A stretch of DNA of 64,000 bases, from positions 186,001 to 250,000 of the forward strand of contig NZ_OANT01000001.1 of assembly GCF_900096995.1 (NCBI RefSeq), in the 5' to 3' direction. Positions 8,992 to 19,259 of the stretch are shown here, in pieces; the first letter of the stretch is position 1; each line of letters opens with the position of its first letter. Source of the stretch: Acinetobacter puyangensis. Its GTDB lineage: Bacteria; Pseudomonadota; Gammaproteobacteria; Pseudomonadales; Moraxellaceae. The notes under the pieces are model-generated. The model was not told where the DNA came from. It did no database searches and saw nothing but the letters and a program-made list of their open reading frames with translations. The position numbers were made by a program, and so were the translations under genes.

Positions 8992-9807
8992 ATGGGCTGG
9001 CTAAAAGATGAAGTTGTCTTAATTACAGGCGGAGGTTCTGGACTCGGACTGGCTCTGGTTGAGCGATTTATCGAGGAGGGGGCTTTAATTTCGGTATTAC
9101 AACGTTCCGCTTCTAAAGTAGCGACTTTAAAAGCACGGTATGGCGAAAAAATTGTTGTGGTTGAAGGCGATGTTGTGAGATATCAAGACAATTTAAACGC
9201 TGTAAATGAAACAGTTCATCGCTTTGGAAAACTAGATTGTTTTATCGGTAATGCAGGTATTTGGGACCACTATGCAGACATTGTCAATATGTCAGGTGAA
9301 CAACTGGATCAAGCATTTGATGAAATCATGGGAATTAATAGCAAAGCTTTTATTCTAGGTGCCAAAGCTGCCCTCAATGAGTTAATGAAATCTGAAGGTT
9401 CAATTATTTTGACGTTATCAAATGCTGCACTTTACTCGGCAGGTGGCGGACCAATTTACACGGCGTCCAAGCATGCTGGCGTAGGAATTATGAAAGAACT
9501 GGCTTATGAGCTTGCACCTAAGGTCCGTGTAAATGCTGTTGCACCTTCTGGCATGAACGTCAACATCAAAGGTGCAGCATCTTTAGGGCAGGAGAATTTA
9601 GGACTTCTGGATGCCAGAGATCCTGAAAAAATTGCGAGGGGAATGCCGTTAAATTTTCTTCCGGAACCAGAAGATATGACGGGTGCGTATGTCTTATTAG
9701 CTTCGCGTCAAAATAATCGGCCTTTAAGTGGTGTGCTCATTAATGCTGATTGTGGATTAGGCATCCGTGGATTAAGACAACCACGAGCAGAATTATTTCA
9801 TTATTAA
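8992..9807 (+). CDS. hcaB: cis-2,3-dihydrodiol dehydrogenase (SDR family)
   Basis: A 271-residue short-chain dehydrogenase that oxidises the cis-dihydrodiol of phenylpropionate/cinnamate to the 2,3-dihydroxy compound with NAD+. The cofactor loop T-G-G-G-S-G-L-G is at residues 12-19, N-A-G near residue 87, and catalytic Ser143, Tyr156 and Lys160 in Y-T-A-S-K. F-I-G-N-A-G-I-W-D and the C-terminal A-L/P-L-S-G-V-x-I-N-A-D-x-G-L block are typical of aromatic dihydrodiol dehydrogenases. AAGGAG sits just before the ATG, 11 bp after hcaC. Confidence 0.92.
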   Translation: MGWLKDEVVLITGGGSGLGLALVERFIEEGALISVLQRSASKVATLKARYGEKIVVVEGDVVRYQDNLNAVNETVHRFGKLDCFIGNAGIWDHYADIVNMSGEQLDQAFDEIMGINSKAFILGAKAALNELMKSEGSIILTLSNAALYSAGGGPIYTASKHAGVGIMKELAYELAPKVRVNAVAPSGMNVNIKGAASLGQENLGLLDARDPEKIARGMPLNFLPEPEDMTGAYVLLASRQNNRPLSGVLINADCGLGIRGLRQPRAELFHY

Positions 9808-9837
9808 AAATTTAAAAGCTTAAAAGAAGGATCGATT

Positions 9838-10812
9838 ATGGCTGTCAAACTAATATGTGCTTCACATAGTCCATTAATGGAATTTGCTTCTCCACAAGAT
9901 CAGACGCAAGAAAAGAATGTTCGTGATACCTTTAAACAATTGGCTGAAAAGGTTAAGGAATATGATCCAACGCTTATTATTGCGTATGGCCCTGATCATT
10001 TTAATGGTTTTTTTTATGACTTAATGCCCAGCTTCTGTGTCGGGATAAGGGCGACAGCGGCAGGGGATTGGAATTATGGACCAGGTGAGATAAACGTTCC
10101 TGAAGATACTGCAAAGTTGCTTATTCGTTCTGTTTTAGATGATGGTATCGATATTGCCTATTCTTACCGTATGCAAGCTGATCATGGTGTCACTCAACCA
10201 TTACATTTTTTATGTGATGGTCAATTAAATCGTTATGCCACGATTCCAATTTTTATTAATTCAGCTGCTGTTCCGTTACCTACAGTACAAAGAACGATTC
10301 AATTAGGAAAAGCGGTGGGTCAATTTTTAAAAACTTTAAAATTGGAAAACGAACGGATTTTAATTCTAGGGACTGGCGGCCTTTCACATGATCCACCCAC
10401 ACCTCAAATTGGTTCTGTTCCACCTGAGATGGAGGAATTTTTAATCGCTGGTCGCAATCCAAGTCCTGAATCAAGAAATATACGTCAATCCAAAGTGATT
10501 GCCGTGGGCCAAAAGCTGGCTTCAGGTGATAAATCTGTAGCAGTACCGCTTAATTCACAATGGGACAAGAATTTACTCGAATTATTTAAAAAAGCTGATT
10601 TTGATACGCTGTTAAAAATGACAGAAGAGGACATTCGAGAACAAGGCGGACGTGGCGGACAAGAAGTGCGTTGCTGGATTGCGGCGTTGGCGACAATGCA
10701 AACACTGGGTGAATATGAAATGGAAATTCACTGTTATGAAGCAATCAGTGAATGGATTGCAGGTTTCAGTATCGTATCAGCGGAGTTCCAGAATAAAGGA
10801 TTATACATATGA
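9838..10812 (+). CDS. mhpB: 2,3-dihydroxyphenylpropionate/dihydroxycinnamate 1,2-dioxygenase
   Basis: A 324-residue class III (LigB-type) extradiol dioxygenase that opens the catechol ring next to the hydroxyls. His10 in C-A-S-H-S-P, P-D-H-F-N-G-F-F-Y-D (His54), His116 in Q-A-D-H-G and His184 in G-L-S-H correspond to the iron-binding and acid-base histidines of E. coli MhpB. The enteric gene belongs to the mhp operon; here it lies inside the hca genes, between hcaB and hcaD. The last codon overlaps the hcaD start by four bases. AAGAAGGA precedes its ATG. Confidence 0.93.
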   Translation: MAVKLICASHSPLMEFASPQDQTQEKNVRDTFKQLAEKVKEYDPTLIIAYGPDHFNGFFYDLMPSFCVGIRATAAGDWNYGPGEINVPEDTAKLLIRSVLDDGIDIAYSYRMQADHGVTQPLHFLCDGQLNRYATIPIFINSAAVPLPTVQRTIQLGKAVGQFLKTLKLENERILILGTGGLSHDPPTPQIGSVPPEMEEFLIAGRNPSPESRNIRQSKVIAVGQKLASGDKSVAVPLNSQWDKNLLELFKKADFDTLLKMTEEDIREQGGRGGQEVRCWIAALATMQTLGEYEMEIHCYEAISEWIAGFSIVSAEFQNKGLYI

Positions 10813-12005
10813 CGACAAATACGATTGCTATTATTGGTGCAGGTCAGGCCGGAGCCAGTGCAATTTTGGAACTTCGACATCATCAATATACTGGCAAGAT
10901 TATTTTGATTGGTGATGAGGCTCACCTGCCTTATGAAAGACCACCACTATCGAAAGATGTGATTTTAAAACCGGATGAAACTAAGGTTGAGATTTTATCT
11001 AAGCAAAAGCTTCAAGAACTGGATGTCACAGTGATTTTGAACAGCAAGGTTAAAAAGCTTAATCGGGAGGCACATTCTGTAGAACTGGAAAGCGGAGAAC
11101 ATATTTATTATGACAAGTTGTTAATCGCAACAGGTGCCTCGCCACGACGTTTACCAATGATAGATGCATTGGGTAAACATGTTTATACCCTTCGTAATCT
11201 GGAAGATGCTCAAGCACTCATTCAGGTTTTGCAGCCGAATCGCCATGTAATTTTAATCGGAGGCGGCGTTATTGGCCTTGAATTGGCTTCATCAGCAAGG
11301 GCTAAAGGCACAAAAGTTACTTTGATTGAATCAGGTTCAACATTAATGAGGCGTTGTGTACCGAATATTTTAAGTGATTTCCTCCTTGCACAGCATCGAC
11401 AAGCAGGTGTTGATATTCGACTTGAAACTCAAATTACACATTCACGGTTAGAGGGTGAACGTGTTGTTGTGCAACTCAATCATCAAGAAGAGCTAGAAGC
11501 GGATGCAATTATCTACGGTATTGGTGTGATCCCTAATACCAGGTTGGCATTCGACGCTGGTTTAGATATTGAATGTGCAATAAAAGTAAATGAAAACTGC
11601 CAAACTTCGGATCCAGATATCTATGCAGCAGGGGATGTTGCAACGCAACTACGCGAAAATGGTGAATATTTACGTGTCGAGACTTGGGAAAATGCAAATC
11701 TTCAAGCAGGAATTTTTGCCCGGCATGTGATGACAATTATGCCGCCTAAAGCGAATCCCCCTTGGTTTTGGACAGACCAGTTGAATTTTAATATCCAGTG
11801 TGCTGGTGATATGACTGCCAAGGATTGGAAAATCAGTGAGATGGACGATTTAAAAAATACCTCCTCATTTATTGCGTATGGATTGAAAGATGACATCGTT
11901 GTTGCAGGCATTACTGTAAATGCTGCTAAGAAAATGAGAGCGATCAAAAAAATTATTACTAATAAGCAATCATTGGCAAGTTTAACAGAAACCGCCAAGT
12001 CGTGA
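10809..12005 (+). CDS. hcaD: ferredoxin reductase component of the dioxygenase
   Basis: A 398-residue FAD/NADH-dependent ferredoxin reductase. Two Rossmann motifs are present: FAD-binding I-I-G-A-G-Q-A-G at residues 8-15 and NADH-binding G-G-G-V-I-G at 151-156. Y-E-R-P-P-L-S-K (about 42-49) and D-I-Y-A-A-G-D-V-A are hallmarks of the BphA4/HcaD group. It passes electrons from NADH to HcaC. The start overlaps the mhpB stop (ATGA), so the reductase is translated from the same message as the oxygenase despite the inserted mhpB. Confidence 0.92.
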   Translation: MTTNTIAIIGAGQAGASAILELRHHQYTGKIILIGDEAHLPYERPPLSKDVILKPDETKVEILSKQKLQELDVTVILNSKVKKLNREAHSVELESGEHIYYDKLLIATGASPRRLPMIDALGKHVYTLRNLEDAQALIQVLQPNRHVILIGGGVIGLELASSARAKGTKVTLIESGSTLMRRCVPNILSDFLLAQHRQAGVDIRLETQITHSRLEGERVVVQLNHQEELEADAIIYGIGVIPNTRLAFDAGLDIECAIKVNENCQTSDPDIYAAGDVATQLRENGEYLRVETWENANLQAGIFARHVMTIMPPKANPPWFWTDQLNFNIQCAGDMTAKDWKISEMDDLKNTSSFIAYGLKDDIVVAGITVNAAKKMRAIKKIITNKQSLASLTETAKS

Positions 12006-12047
12006 ATTTGCATGAGTTAGGCACATATTTTTGAAGGAAGAGAACAA

Positions 12048-12842
12048 ATGCAAATAGAAAATTTAATGCAATCCATTGCAAAGTCTTTAAGTCAGGCCGA
12101 ATCAACCCGTGTTGCGATAGAGCCTATTCGTATGCGATTAGATGAGAACACTTCAAATGTAGATTTTGCTTATGCCGTGCAAGATATAAATACGCAGCAA
12201 GGCTTAGCAAAAGGACGAAAATTGGTGGGGCGCAAGATTGGCTTAACCTCAAAAGTTGTGCAAGTTCAATTGGGGGTAGATCAACCTGACTTTGGAATGT
12301 TGTTTGCTGATATGGCATATGGTGATGGCGAAGCGATTCCATTTAATCGTTTTATACAGCCTAAAGTTGAGGCGGAAATTGCATTGGTTTTACAACAAGA
12401 TCTTACCCAAACAACCCACACCTATGCCGATATTATTTCTGCAACTGCTTATGCCTTGCCTGCCATAGAAATTGTGGATAGTCGTATTGAAAACTGGAAG
12501 ATCAGTTTGATTGATACGGTGGCAGATAATGCTTCTTCTGCCGCATTTGTATTGGGGTCACGTCCCGTCAAATTAGATCACTTGGATTTAGTAAATTGCA
12601 GGATGCAAATGCATCGGAAAGATGAACTCGTCTCGCAGGGAGAAGGACGGGCTTGTCTTGCGAATCCGCTAAATGCTGCGATTTGGTTGGCGGATGAAAT
12701 GGTTCGTCGAGGTCGTCCATTACTGGCAGGAGATATTGTATTGACCGGAGCATTAGGACCAATGGTGGTGGTTAAGCCCGATGATGAATTTATTGTGAAT
12801 ATTGACGGTTTTGGCACTGTTACTGCTTTATTTGGAAAATAG
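12048..12842 (+). CDS. mhpD: 2-keto-4-pentenoate (2-hydroxypentadienoate) hydratase
   Basis: A 264-residue member of the hydratase/decarboxylase branch of the FAH superfamily. It adds water to 2-hydroxypenta-2,4-dienoate, giving 4-hydroxy-2-oxovalerate. V-G-R-K-I-G-L-T-S, the Q-L-G-V-D-Q-P-D-F-G segment, metal-binding P-K-V-E-A-E-I-A (paired acidic residues near position 106) and G-D-I-V-L-T-G-A-L-G-P-M-V near the end match MhpD. It follows hcaD by 42 bp, the largest gap inside the operon, with GAAGGAAGAG ahead of the ATG. Confidence 0.92.
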   Translation: MQIENLMQSIAKSLSQAESTRVAIEPIRMRLDENTSNVDFAYAVQDINTQQGLAKGRKLVGRKIGLTSKVVQVQLGVDQPDFGMLFADMAYGDGEAIPFNRFIQPKVEAEIALVLQQDLTQTTHTYADIISATAYALPAIEIVDSRIENWKISLIDTVADNASSAAFVLGSRPVKLDHLDLVNCRMQMHRKDELVSQGEGRACLANPLNAAIWLADEMVRRGRPLLAGDIVLTGALGPMVVVKPDDEFIVNIDGFGTVTALFGK

Positions 12843-12848
12843 GACGAA

Positions 12849-13796
12849 ATGATCATGGAAAGAATTAAATGTGCAATTATTGGATCGGGAAATATTGGAA
12901 CTGACTTGATGATTAAAATCATGCGTAACTCTCAATATTTGCAAGTTGGTGCAATGGTTGGCGTGGATCCAAAGTCAGATGGTTTAGCTAGAGCAGCGCG
13001 TTTTGGCTTTGAAACCACTGCCGACAGTGTGGAAGGATTATTAAAACTTTCATGTTTTAAAGAAATAAAAATTGTCTTTGATGCAACTTCAGCAGGTGCA
13101 CATACTCATCATAATCAAGTTCTACAACAATATGGCATTCAAGTGATTGATTTGACCCCCGCAGCGATAGGTCCTTATGTCGTTCCGGTTGTGAATCTGG
13201 ATGAACATTTGGACGCTTCAAATATCAATATGGTGACATGTGGTGGTCAAGCCACTATTCCCATGGTACACGCAGTATCAAGAATAGCAAAAGTACATTA
13301 TGCAGAGATTATTGCCTCAATTGCCAGTAAGTCTGCCGGACCAGGTACACGGGCAAATATTGATGAGTTTACGGAAACCACTTCAAAAGCGATTGAGGAA
13401 GTTGGAGGTGCGCAAAAGGGTAAAGCGATTATTATTATGAATCCAGCTGAACCCCCCTTAATCATGCGTGATACGGTTTATTGTCTGGTTGAAGCTGGAG
13501 CAAATCAAGATGCTATTCAAGCATCAATTCAAGAGATGGCCAATGCTGTAAATGCATATGTACCCGGTTATCGCTTAAAACAGCAAGTACAGTTTGAAGA
13601 ATTTGATGCCAATCATCCTTTAAATATTCCGGGTATTGGAAAGCTGCCAGGTTTAAAAGTCTCTATTTTCTTGGAAGTGGAAGGCGCTGCCCATTATCTA
13701 CCTGCTTATGCTGGTAATTTAGATATTATGACCAGTGCAGCTTTAGCTGCTGCTGAGCGTTTTGCAGAAATTCATTTAAATAAAAAGATTGCATAA
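12849..13796 (+). CDS. mhpF: acetaldehyde dehydrogenase (acylating)
   Basis: A 315-residue CoA-acylating acetaldehyde dehydrogenase that converts the acetaldehyde made by MhpE to acetyl-CoA. It has N-terminal NAD motif [12 protein letters not shown] and catalytic Cys131 in [10 protein letters not shown], followed by [16 protein letters not shown]. Family members form a channelling complex with the aldolase encoded next. Two starts are possible, ATG 12849 or 12855; AGGA lies four bases before the first and ten before the second, so the true start may be the later one. Confidence 0.93.
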   Translation: MIMERIKCAIIGSGNIGTDLMIKIMRNSQYLQVGAMVGVDPKSDGLARAARFGFETTADSVEGLLKLSCFKEIKIVFDATSAGAHTHHNQVLQQYGIQVIDLTPAAIGPYVVPVVNLDEHLDASNINMVTCGGQATIPMVHAVSRIAKVHYAEIIASIASKSAGPGTRANIDEFTETTSKAIEEVGGAQKGKAIIIMNPAEPPLIMRDTVYCLVEAGANQDAIQASIQEMANAVNAYVPGYRLKQQVQFEEFDANHPLNIPGIGKLPGLKVSIFLEVEGAAHYLPAYAGNLDIMTSAALAAAERFAEIHLNKKIA

Positions 13797-13806
13797 GGAG
13801 ATCAGA

Positions 13807-14838
13807 ATGTTAGACAAGGAACGGAAAATTTATGTTTCAGATGTCACTTTGCGTGATGGAATGCATGCGATTCGCCATCAATATACGCTACCACAGGTCA
13901 GAGCAATTGCTCGTGCGCTGGACGAGGCTGGTGTAGATAGTATTGAGGTTGCACATGGTGATGGTTTACAAGGTTCTAGTTTTAACTATGGTTTTGGAGC
14001 ACATACTGATTTGGAGTGGATTGAGGCGGTGGCGAGTGAAGTCAAGCATGCCAAAGTCGCAACCCTATTATTACCAGGTATTGGTACAGTACATGATTTA
14101 AAGGCCGCCTATGATGCAGGTGCTCGCATCGTTCGAGTAGCAACACATTGTACCGAAGCAGATGTGTCTCGCCAGCATATTGAGTATGCACGTGAATTAG
14201 GAATGGATACGGTTGGCTTTTTGATGATGAGCCACATGAATTCGCCCGAGAAATTGGCAGAACAAGGTCGTCTTATGGAAAGTTATGGTGCGCAGTGTGT
14301 TTATATTGTCGATTCTGGCGGTGCCATGAATATGTATGACATTGCAGATCGTTTTAAGGCCATGAAGGATGTTTTAAAACCTGAAACTGAAACAGGAATG
14401 CATGCTCACCATAATCTAAGTTTGGGGGTTGCCAACAGTATTGTTGCTTTAGAACATGGCTGTAATCGTATTGATGCTAGTTTGGCAGGTATGGGGGCTG
14501 GCGCTGGGAATGCGCCTCTAGAAGTATTTATTGCAGCAGTAGAACGTATGGGTTTAAACCATGGATGTGATGTAAAACGATTAATTGATGCCGCGGAAGA
14601 CATTGTCAGACCATTACAGGAGCGTCCTGTTCGAGTAGATCGAGAAACTTTGGCACTAGGCTATGCTGGCGTGTATTCAAGTTTTTTGCGACATACTGAG
14701 GCTGCCGCAAAAAAATATGATTTATCCGCATTCGACATTTTGGTAGAGCTAGGTAAACGGCGTATGGTTGGTGGTCAGGAAGACATGATCATAGATGTCG
14801 CTTTGAATATGTTAAAACAACGGGAAAGTGTTGTTTAA
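13807..14838 (+). CDS. mhpE: 4-hydroxy-2-oxovalerate aldolase
   Basis: A 343-residue DmpG/MhpE-type aldolase that cleaves 4-hydroxy-2-oxovalerate to pyruvate and acetaldehyde. Catalytic/metal residues are recognisable in T-L-R-D-G-M-H (Arg16, Asp17, His20), with metal-binding H-A-H-H-N-L near residue 200 and an N-A-P-L-E loop following G-A-G-A-G. The C-terminal region ([19 protein letters not shown]) is the domain that contacts the dehydrogenase. ATG 13807 follows AAGGAG; an in-frame TTG at 13789 is unlikely. Last gene of the operon. Confidence 0.93.
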   Translation: MLDKERKIYVSDVTLRDGMHAIRHQYTLPQVRAIARALDEAGVDSIEVAHGDGLQGSSFNYGFGAHTDLEWIEAVASEVKHAKVATLLLPGIGTVHDLKAAYDAGARIVRVATHCTEADVSRQHIEYARELGMDTVGFLMMSHMNSPEKLAEQGRLMESYGAQCVYIVDSGGAMNMYDIADRFKAMKDVLKPETETGMHAHHNLSLGVANSIVALEHGCNRIDASLAGMGAGAGNAPLEVFIAAVERMGLNHGCDVKRLIDAAEDIVRPLQERPVRVDRETLALGYAGVYSSFLRHTEAAAKKYDLSAFDILVELGKRRMVGGQEDMIIDVALNMLKQRESVV

Positions 14839-14948
14839 TTGGTTTTGTCTTAAAATAGTAGAAAACCTATTAAATTACGCATGTCTTGATTGATGTTTAT
14901 CAATGATCGCTGTAATGATTCTATGACAATCTAAAATCAAATCTTCAA

Positions 14949-14973
14949 TCGCCAATGGACCCATCATTGGCGA
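14949..14973. terminator. hairpin between mhpE and dsdA
   Basis: TCGCCAATG (14949-14957) pairs perfectly with CATTGGCGA (14965-14973) around a 7-nt loop, in the gap between two convergent genes. U-tracts are weak on both strands, so it is a probable but not strong bidirectional terminator. Confidence 0.45.
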
Positions 14974-14984
14974 CATCAAAAAAA

Positions 14985-16292
14985 CTATAAAAGCTTTTCG
15001 ATTTCCTCTTTGGGCAGCATGCCACCACCGGTTGCCCAAACAATATGGATTCCCTGTGCAAATTGCTGTGCCGTAATATTTTTAAGCAATCCTTGCTGTT
15101 GTAAGCGGGCAAAACCGACACTGCCTGCGAGCGCAGAAGGTTCCAGAATGATATTTTCAGTCTTATATAGTTGTCGTAACCAATGCAACATTTCATCATC
15201 GGAAAGGCTGTAAAGAAAATCAATGCTACGTGCCAAGGCATGTCCAACAAAACCAGAAGCACGACCCACTGCCAGCCCATCAGCAATGGTCAGATTAGTT
15301 AATCCAATGTCTTGTACCGAGATATCATGATGTAAACCAGTGTACATACCGAGGAACATACAAGGCGAATTGGTCGGTTCGGCAAAAATACATTTAACAT
15401 GATCACCAAAAGCATGTTTTAAACCAAATGTAATACCACCTGGTGCGCCACCAACCCCGCAAGGTAAATAGACAAATAAAGGATGTTCAGCATCGACAAT
15501 AATATGCTGTTGTTCGAGTTGCTGTTTTAAACGCTGACCAGCAACTGCATAACCGAGAAAAAGCGATTGCGAGTTTTCATCATCAATAAAATAGCACTGT
15601 GGATCGGCATCGGCTTCATGTCGTCCCTGTAAGATTGCCTGTCCATAATCGCCTTGATGCTCAATAACATTCACGCCCATACTGCGTAATTTGTCTTTTT
15701 TCCATTGTTTGGCATCATGTGACATATGTACACTACACTGGAAGCCTAGTGTGGCTGCCATAATGCCAATGGATAAACCTAGATTCCCGGTAGAGGCGAC
15801 AGCAATTTTATATTGTGCAAAAAATGCCTGTAATTCGGGTTCGGCAAGTTTAAGATAAGAATCTTCAAGCGTAATTTTATGCTGTTGTAATGCCAGTTGT
15901 TCGGCGCGATAAAGCACTTCATAAATGCCGCCACGGGCTTTGACCGAGCCTGAAATCGGGAGATGACTGTCTTTTTTTAGATAAAGTATTGGTGTGATGT
16001 CAACTTGAAATGCTTCCGCCATGGTTCTGGCAAAGTTTGGTATTGGCACCAGTTCGGATTCGATTAAACCCTGTGATGTTGCAGTTTCAGGGAATTTAAG
16101 CGCAATATAGGGTGCAAAACGTTGTAACCGCTGTGCTGCATCTTCAATATCTGAGCGATTGAGCGTTGTATCATGTTGCGCTTGGTCAAAGCTGACCACA
16201 TGCGGATTTTCCCAACTGACTTCACGTTGTGCAGCAAGTGCCTGTAAAATTTCATCATGCTGTAAAGCATTCTGAATTTGATTAAATTGCAT
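14985..16292 (-). CDS. dsdA: D-serine dehydratase
   Basis: A 435-residue PLP enzyme that deaminates D-serine to pyruvate and ammonia, detoxifying or using D-serine. The PLP lysine is Lys118 in [13 protein letters not shown], the glycine-rich phosphate loop reads [10 protein letters not shown], and the block [12 protein letters not shown] is characteristic of DsdA. Length and N-terminus fit the family (about 440). It starts 9 bp after the yjgR-like stop, so the two are likely co-transcribed. No DsdC-type regulator or DsdX permease is adjacent. Confidence 0.92.
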   Translation of the reverse strand: MQFNQIQNALQHDEILQALAAQREVSWENPHVVSFDQAQHDTTLNRSDIEDAAQRLQRFAPYIALKFPETATSQGLIESELVPIPNFARTMAEAFQVDITPILYLKKDSHLPISGSVKARGGIYEVLYRAEQLALQQHKITLEDSYLKLAEPELQAFFAQYKIAVASTGNLGLSIGIMAATLGFQCSVHMSHDAKQWKKDKLRSMGVNVIEHQGDYGQAILQGRHEADADPQCYFIDDENSQSLFLGYAVAGQRLKQQLEQQHIIVDAEHPLFVYLPCGVGGAPGGITFGLKHAFGDHVKCIFAEPTNSPCMFLGMYTGLHHDISVQDIGLTNLTIADGLAVGRASGFVGHALARSIDFLYSLSDDEMLHWLRQLYKTENIILEPSALAGSVGFARLQQQGLLKNITAQQFAQGIHIVWATGGGMLPKEEIEKLL

Positions 16293-16301
16293 AAGGATGT
16301 C

Positions 16302-17852
16302 CTAACGTTTACCAAACAGAGAACCTAAAATTCCACGAACCAAGGTTTGGCCTGTTTTTCCACCTAAAGAACGTGCAGCACTTTTGGCAAAGGTACCGAC
16401 CAGATCTTGTGTCAGTTTTTCACGGTCTTTCTGAGCTTTATCTGCCTGCTTCTGCTGTTCTCTAGCCAGACGTTCTTGCTCCTTGGCTTGTTGTTTTGCC
16501 AAGGCTTCCTGTTCTTTGGCTTGCTGGGCAGCTTGTGCATCTGCCTGTTTTTGTTGTTCACTTTCGCTGACCTTGCGTTGCAACATTTCGTAGGCACTGT
16601 CGCGATCAACTTCATTTTCATAGACGCCGGCAACAATACTTTGCTGCATCAACGCTTGACGTTCTTCCGGTGTCAAAGGTGTAAATGACGAGTAGGGGGG
16701 CATCACCCAGCCACGTTCAACAATTTGCGGTGTCCCTTGTTCATCAAGACAACTGATTAATGCTTCCCCAACGGCAAGTTGGGTAATGACTTCTGCCACA
16801 TTAAAATTAGGATTGGCGCGGAATGTGTCTGCTGCGGTTTTAACCGCTTTCTGATCTTTAGGTGTAAATGCCCGTAAAGCATGCTGTACCCGATTTCCCA
16901 GTTGTCCAAGCACACTTTCCGGTAAATCCAACGGATTCTGGGTGACAAAATAAATTCCTACACCTTTGGAGCGAATCAGGCGCACGACCTGTTCAATTTT
17001 CTGTTGCAAGGCAGGGCTGGCATTATCAAACAGTAAATGCGCTTCATCAAAGAAAAATACCAGTTTGGGTTTATCCAGATCACCCACTTCAGGTAACTTT
17101 TCAAATAATTCTGACAGCATCCATAACAGGAAGGTGGCATAGAGTTTTGGCGTGTTCATCAGTTTGTCGGCAGCAAGCAAATTAATATAACCATGTCCGT
17201 TGCTGTCAGTCTGTAAGAAATCCAGAATATCCAGGCTTGGCTCACCAAAAAACTTTTCGCCGCCCTGATCGGCCAGTGCCAATAAATTACGTTGAATCGC
17301 ACCGAGACTGGCAGGTGATAAATTGCCATATTCATTTTTTAGACTGGCTGCATTTTCACTCACATAGCTGATCATGGCCTTTAAATCTTTAAAGTCAATC
17401 AGCAATAGTCCCTGATCATCAGCAACACGAAATACAGCGGACAATACGCCTTCTTGTGTATCATTTAAATTGAGGATACGGGCTAACAATAAAGGACCGA
17501 TCTCTGAAACAGTGGTGCGAATCGGATGACCTTGTTCACCAAATAAATCCCAAAAGGTCACAGATGATGCAGCAAAAGGAATGCTATCAATGTTGAGCAT
17601 TTTTAGCCGTTCTTCAAATTTTGCATTACTGCTTCCGGCTTTGGCAATGCTGGAAACATCACCTTTGGCATCCGCAAGAAATACGGGAACACCGATACGG
17701 GAGAAATTTTCGGCCAGTACCTTTAAGGTGACGGTTTTACCTGTTCCCGTTGCCCCTGCAATCAAACCGTGACGGTTGGCAAGCTGAGAATATAAAACTA
17801 TTTCTTTTGTGGTATCGGTACTTTGTTTGGCAATAACGAGTGGTGTTCCCAT
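16302..17852 (-). CDS. yjgR: YjgR/HerA-like ATPase (DUF853)
   Basis: A 516-residue P-loop ATPase of the HerA/FtsK-like group. Walker A is G-A-T-G-T-G-K-T at residues 33-40, Walker B the hydrophobic stretch ending F-F-F-D-E-A-H (about 265-275), and a later F-V-T-Q-N segment fits sensor I. The last 100 residues are a highly charged Q/A/K/E-rich coiled coil (about 420-490) followed by a short basic S-L-G-G-K tail. E. coli YjgR has the same architecture and no settled function; helicase or DNA translocase activity is assumed from the fold. It probably forms an operon with dsdA. Confidence 0.85.
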   Translation of the reverse strand: MGTPLVIAKQSTDTTKEIVLYSQLANRHGLIAGATGTGKTVTLKVLAENFSRIGVPVFLADAKGDVSSIAKAGSSNAKFEERLKMLNIDSIPFAASSVTFWDLFGEQGHPIRTTVSEIGPLLLARILNLNDTQEGVLSAVFRVADDQGLLLIDFKDLKAMISYVSENAASLKNEYGNLSPASLGAIQRNLLALADQGGEKFFGEPSLDILDFLQTDSNGHGYINLLAADKLMNTPKLYATFLLWMLSELFEKLPEVGDLDKPKLVFFFDEAHLLFDNASPALQQKIEQVVRLIRSKGVGIYFVTQNPLDLPESVLGQLGNRVQHALRAFTPKDQKAVKTAADTFRANPNFNVAEVITQLAVGEALISCLDEQGTPQIVERGWVMPPYSSFTPLTPEERQALMQQSIVAGVYENEVDRDSAYEMLQRKVSESEQQKQADAQAAQQAKEQEALAKQQAKEQERLAREQQKQADKAQKDREKLTQDLVGTFAKSAARSLGGKTGQTLVRGILGSLFGKR

Positions 17853-17942
17853 AAAATCCTCAAAGCCTGTTTTGATGTGTTTATAACATACTGCAAAGTT
17901 TTAGCTTATTCCATGCACATGGATAAAAAAACTGCTTAAAAC

Positions 17943-19136
17943 TTAAAGCTGGGCAAGGGCTTGTTGAATATCCTCAATTAAATCCTCCGGGGATTCCAGA
18001 CCGATACAAAAACGTACCAGCCAGCCGTCAGCCAGATGAGCGGTTGAGCATTGACGCATATCTTTGAGATTGTAATACATCACCAGACTGGTTGGTCCGC
18101 CCCAGCTAAATCCTAAACGGAATAACTTTAAAGCGTTGCAAAATTGCTGAATTTTTTTCAAATCGTATTCTGTTTTAAAAATCACACTGACCAAACCGGC
18201 ACCTTGCCCATCTTTACAAATGTGTTGCCAATACGCATGACCTGCATGATTACTTAGTGCGGGATGTAGAATCTGTGCAAATTCGGTGCAGGCCACAAGG
18301 TAAGTGAGAATTATTTGTGTATTGTTTTGGTGCTGTCGATAGCGTAGTGCCATACTGGGCAGGCTGCGATTAATCTGCGCCACATCATCACCAGACACCG
18401 AAATGCCCTGTAATGCATGCATATGTAGAAGCTGTTGGTGTAAGGTTCTGTTTTTGGTGCAGATACTGCCCATTAATATATCACCGCCACCACTTGGATA
18501 CTTGGTCAATGCATGTACGCTAATATCTACAGCAAGATGATCATCACCAATATCAAATGCACAAAATGCCAGACCGGCGCCCCATGTGTTATCCAATGCA
18601 GTGAGAACCTGATGTACTTGTGCTTTTTTAAGGATACCAATGATATCAGGAAATTCAAGGGTGACCGAACCTGCGGCTTCAATCCAGATCAGTTTGGCTT
18701 TATCGCCAAATTGAATGCTATTGATATCGGTGGTTGAATAGATTTTTAAAACAATACCATATTTTTTACTTAGTGAACTTAAGTGTGCCTGATTGGGATC
18801 GTAGATATTATCCGGAATCCAGACTTCATCACCCGAATTGAGTAAGGCACTATTGACCAGATTGATGGCTGATAAACCACTGGGTGCCAGTAAACAGTGA
18901 TCTGCGCCTTCTAATAAAGCAATTTGATCGGCCAGCGTATAAGTGGTCGGTGTGCCATGGGTACCATAGCTATAATCATAATCATCTGTCCAGTGGCGTT
19001 GGGTGAGGGCATCGGTGTTTTTGAAAATAATGGTTGATGCCCGATAAACCGGTGCTTGGACCGTGGAAATATATTGCGGTGCCTGACGAATCGGCTGACT
19101 AAAAAGTGTTTGTTTTTGCAAAGAAGTTTTGGGCAT
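17943..19136 (-). CDS. metC: cystathionine beta-lyase-like PLP enzyme
   Basis: A 397-residue member of the Cys/Met metabolism (trans-sulfuration) PLP family. The PLP lysine is Lys212 in H-A-L-T-K-Y-P-S-G-G-G-D; Y-G-T-H-G-T-P-T binds the neighbouring subunit's phosphate, and L-D-N-T-W-G-A-G holds the PLP ring aspartate. The D-N-x-W-x-A-G form and a Y-x-R-H-like C-terminal half favour MetC (cystathionine to homocysteine, pyruvate and ammonia) over gamma-synthase, though subfamilies are hard to separate by eye. It stands alone, 90 bp upstream of yjgR on the same strand and divergent from the amidotransferase gene. Confidence 0.75.
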   Translation of the reverse strand: MPKTSLQKQTLFSQPIRQAPQYISTVQAPVYRASTIIFKNTDALTQRHWTDDYDYSYGTHGTPTTYTLADQIALLEGADHCLLAPSGLSAINLVNSALLNSGDEVWIPDNIYDPNQAHLSSLSKKYGIVLKIYSTTDINSIQFGDKAKLIWIEAAGSVTLEFPDIIGILKKAQVHQVLTALDNTWGAGLAFCAFDIGDDHLAVDISVHALTKYPSGGGDILMGSICTKNRTLHQQLLHMHALQGISVSGDDVAQINRSLPSMALRYRQHQNNTQIILTYLVACTEFAQILHPALSNHAGHAYWQHICKDGQGAGLVSVIFKTEYDLKKIQQFCNALKLFRLGFSWGGPTSLVMYYNLKDMRQCSTAHLADGWLVRFCIGLESPEDLIEDIQQALAQL

Positions 19137-19259
19137 TGTAAAACCATGTCAATAGATTATTTCATAATGTTATTAAACAATATTTTTCTAAAAGAAAAAC
19201 GTGAGTTGGCTTCAATTTTGCAATCCTTTTGTAAACTGAATTATAAACGGAAGATTACA

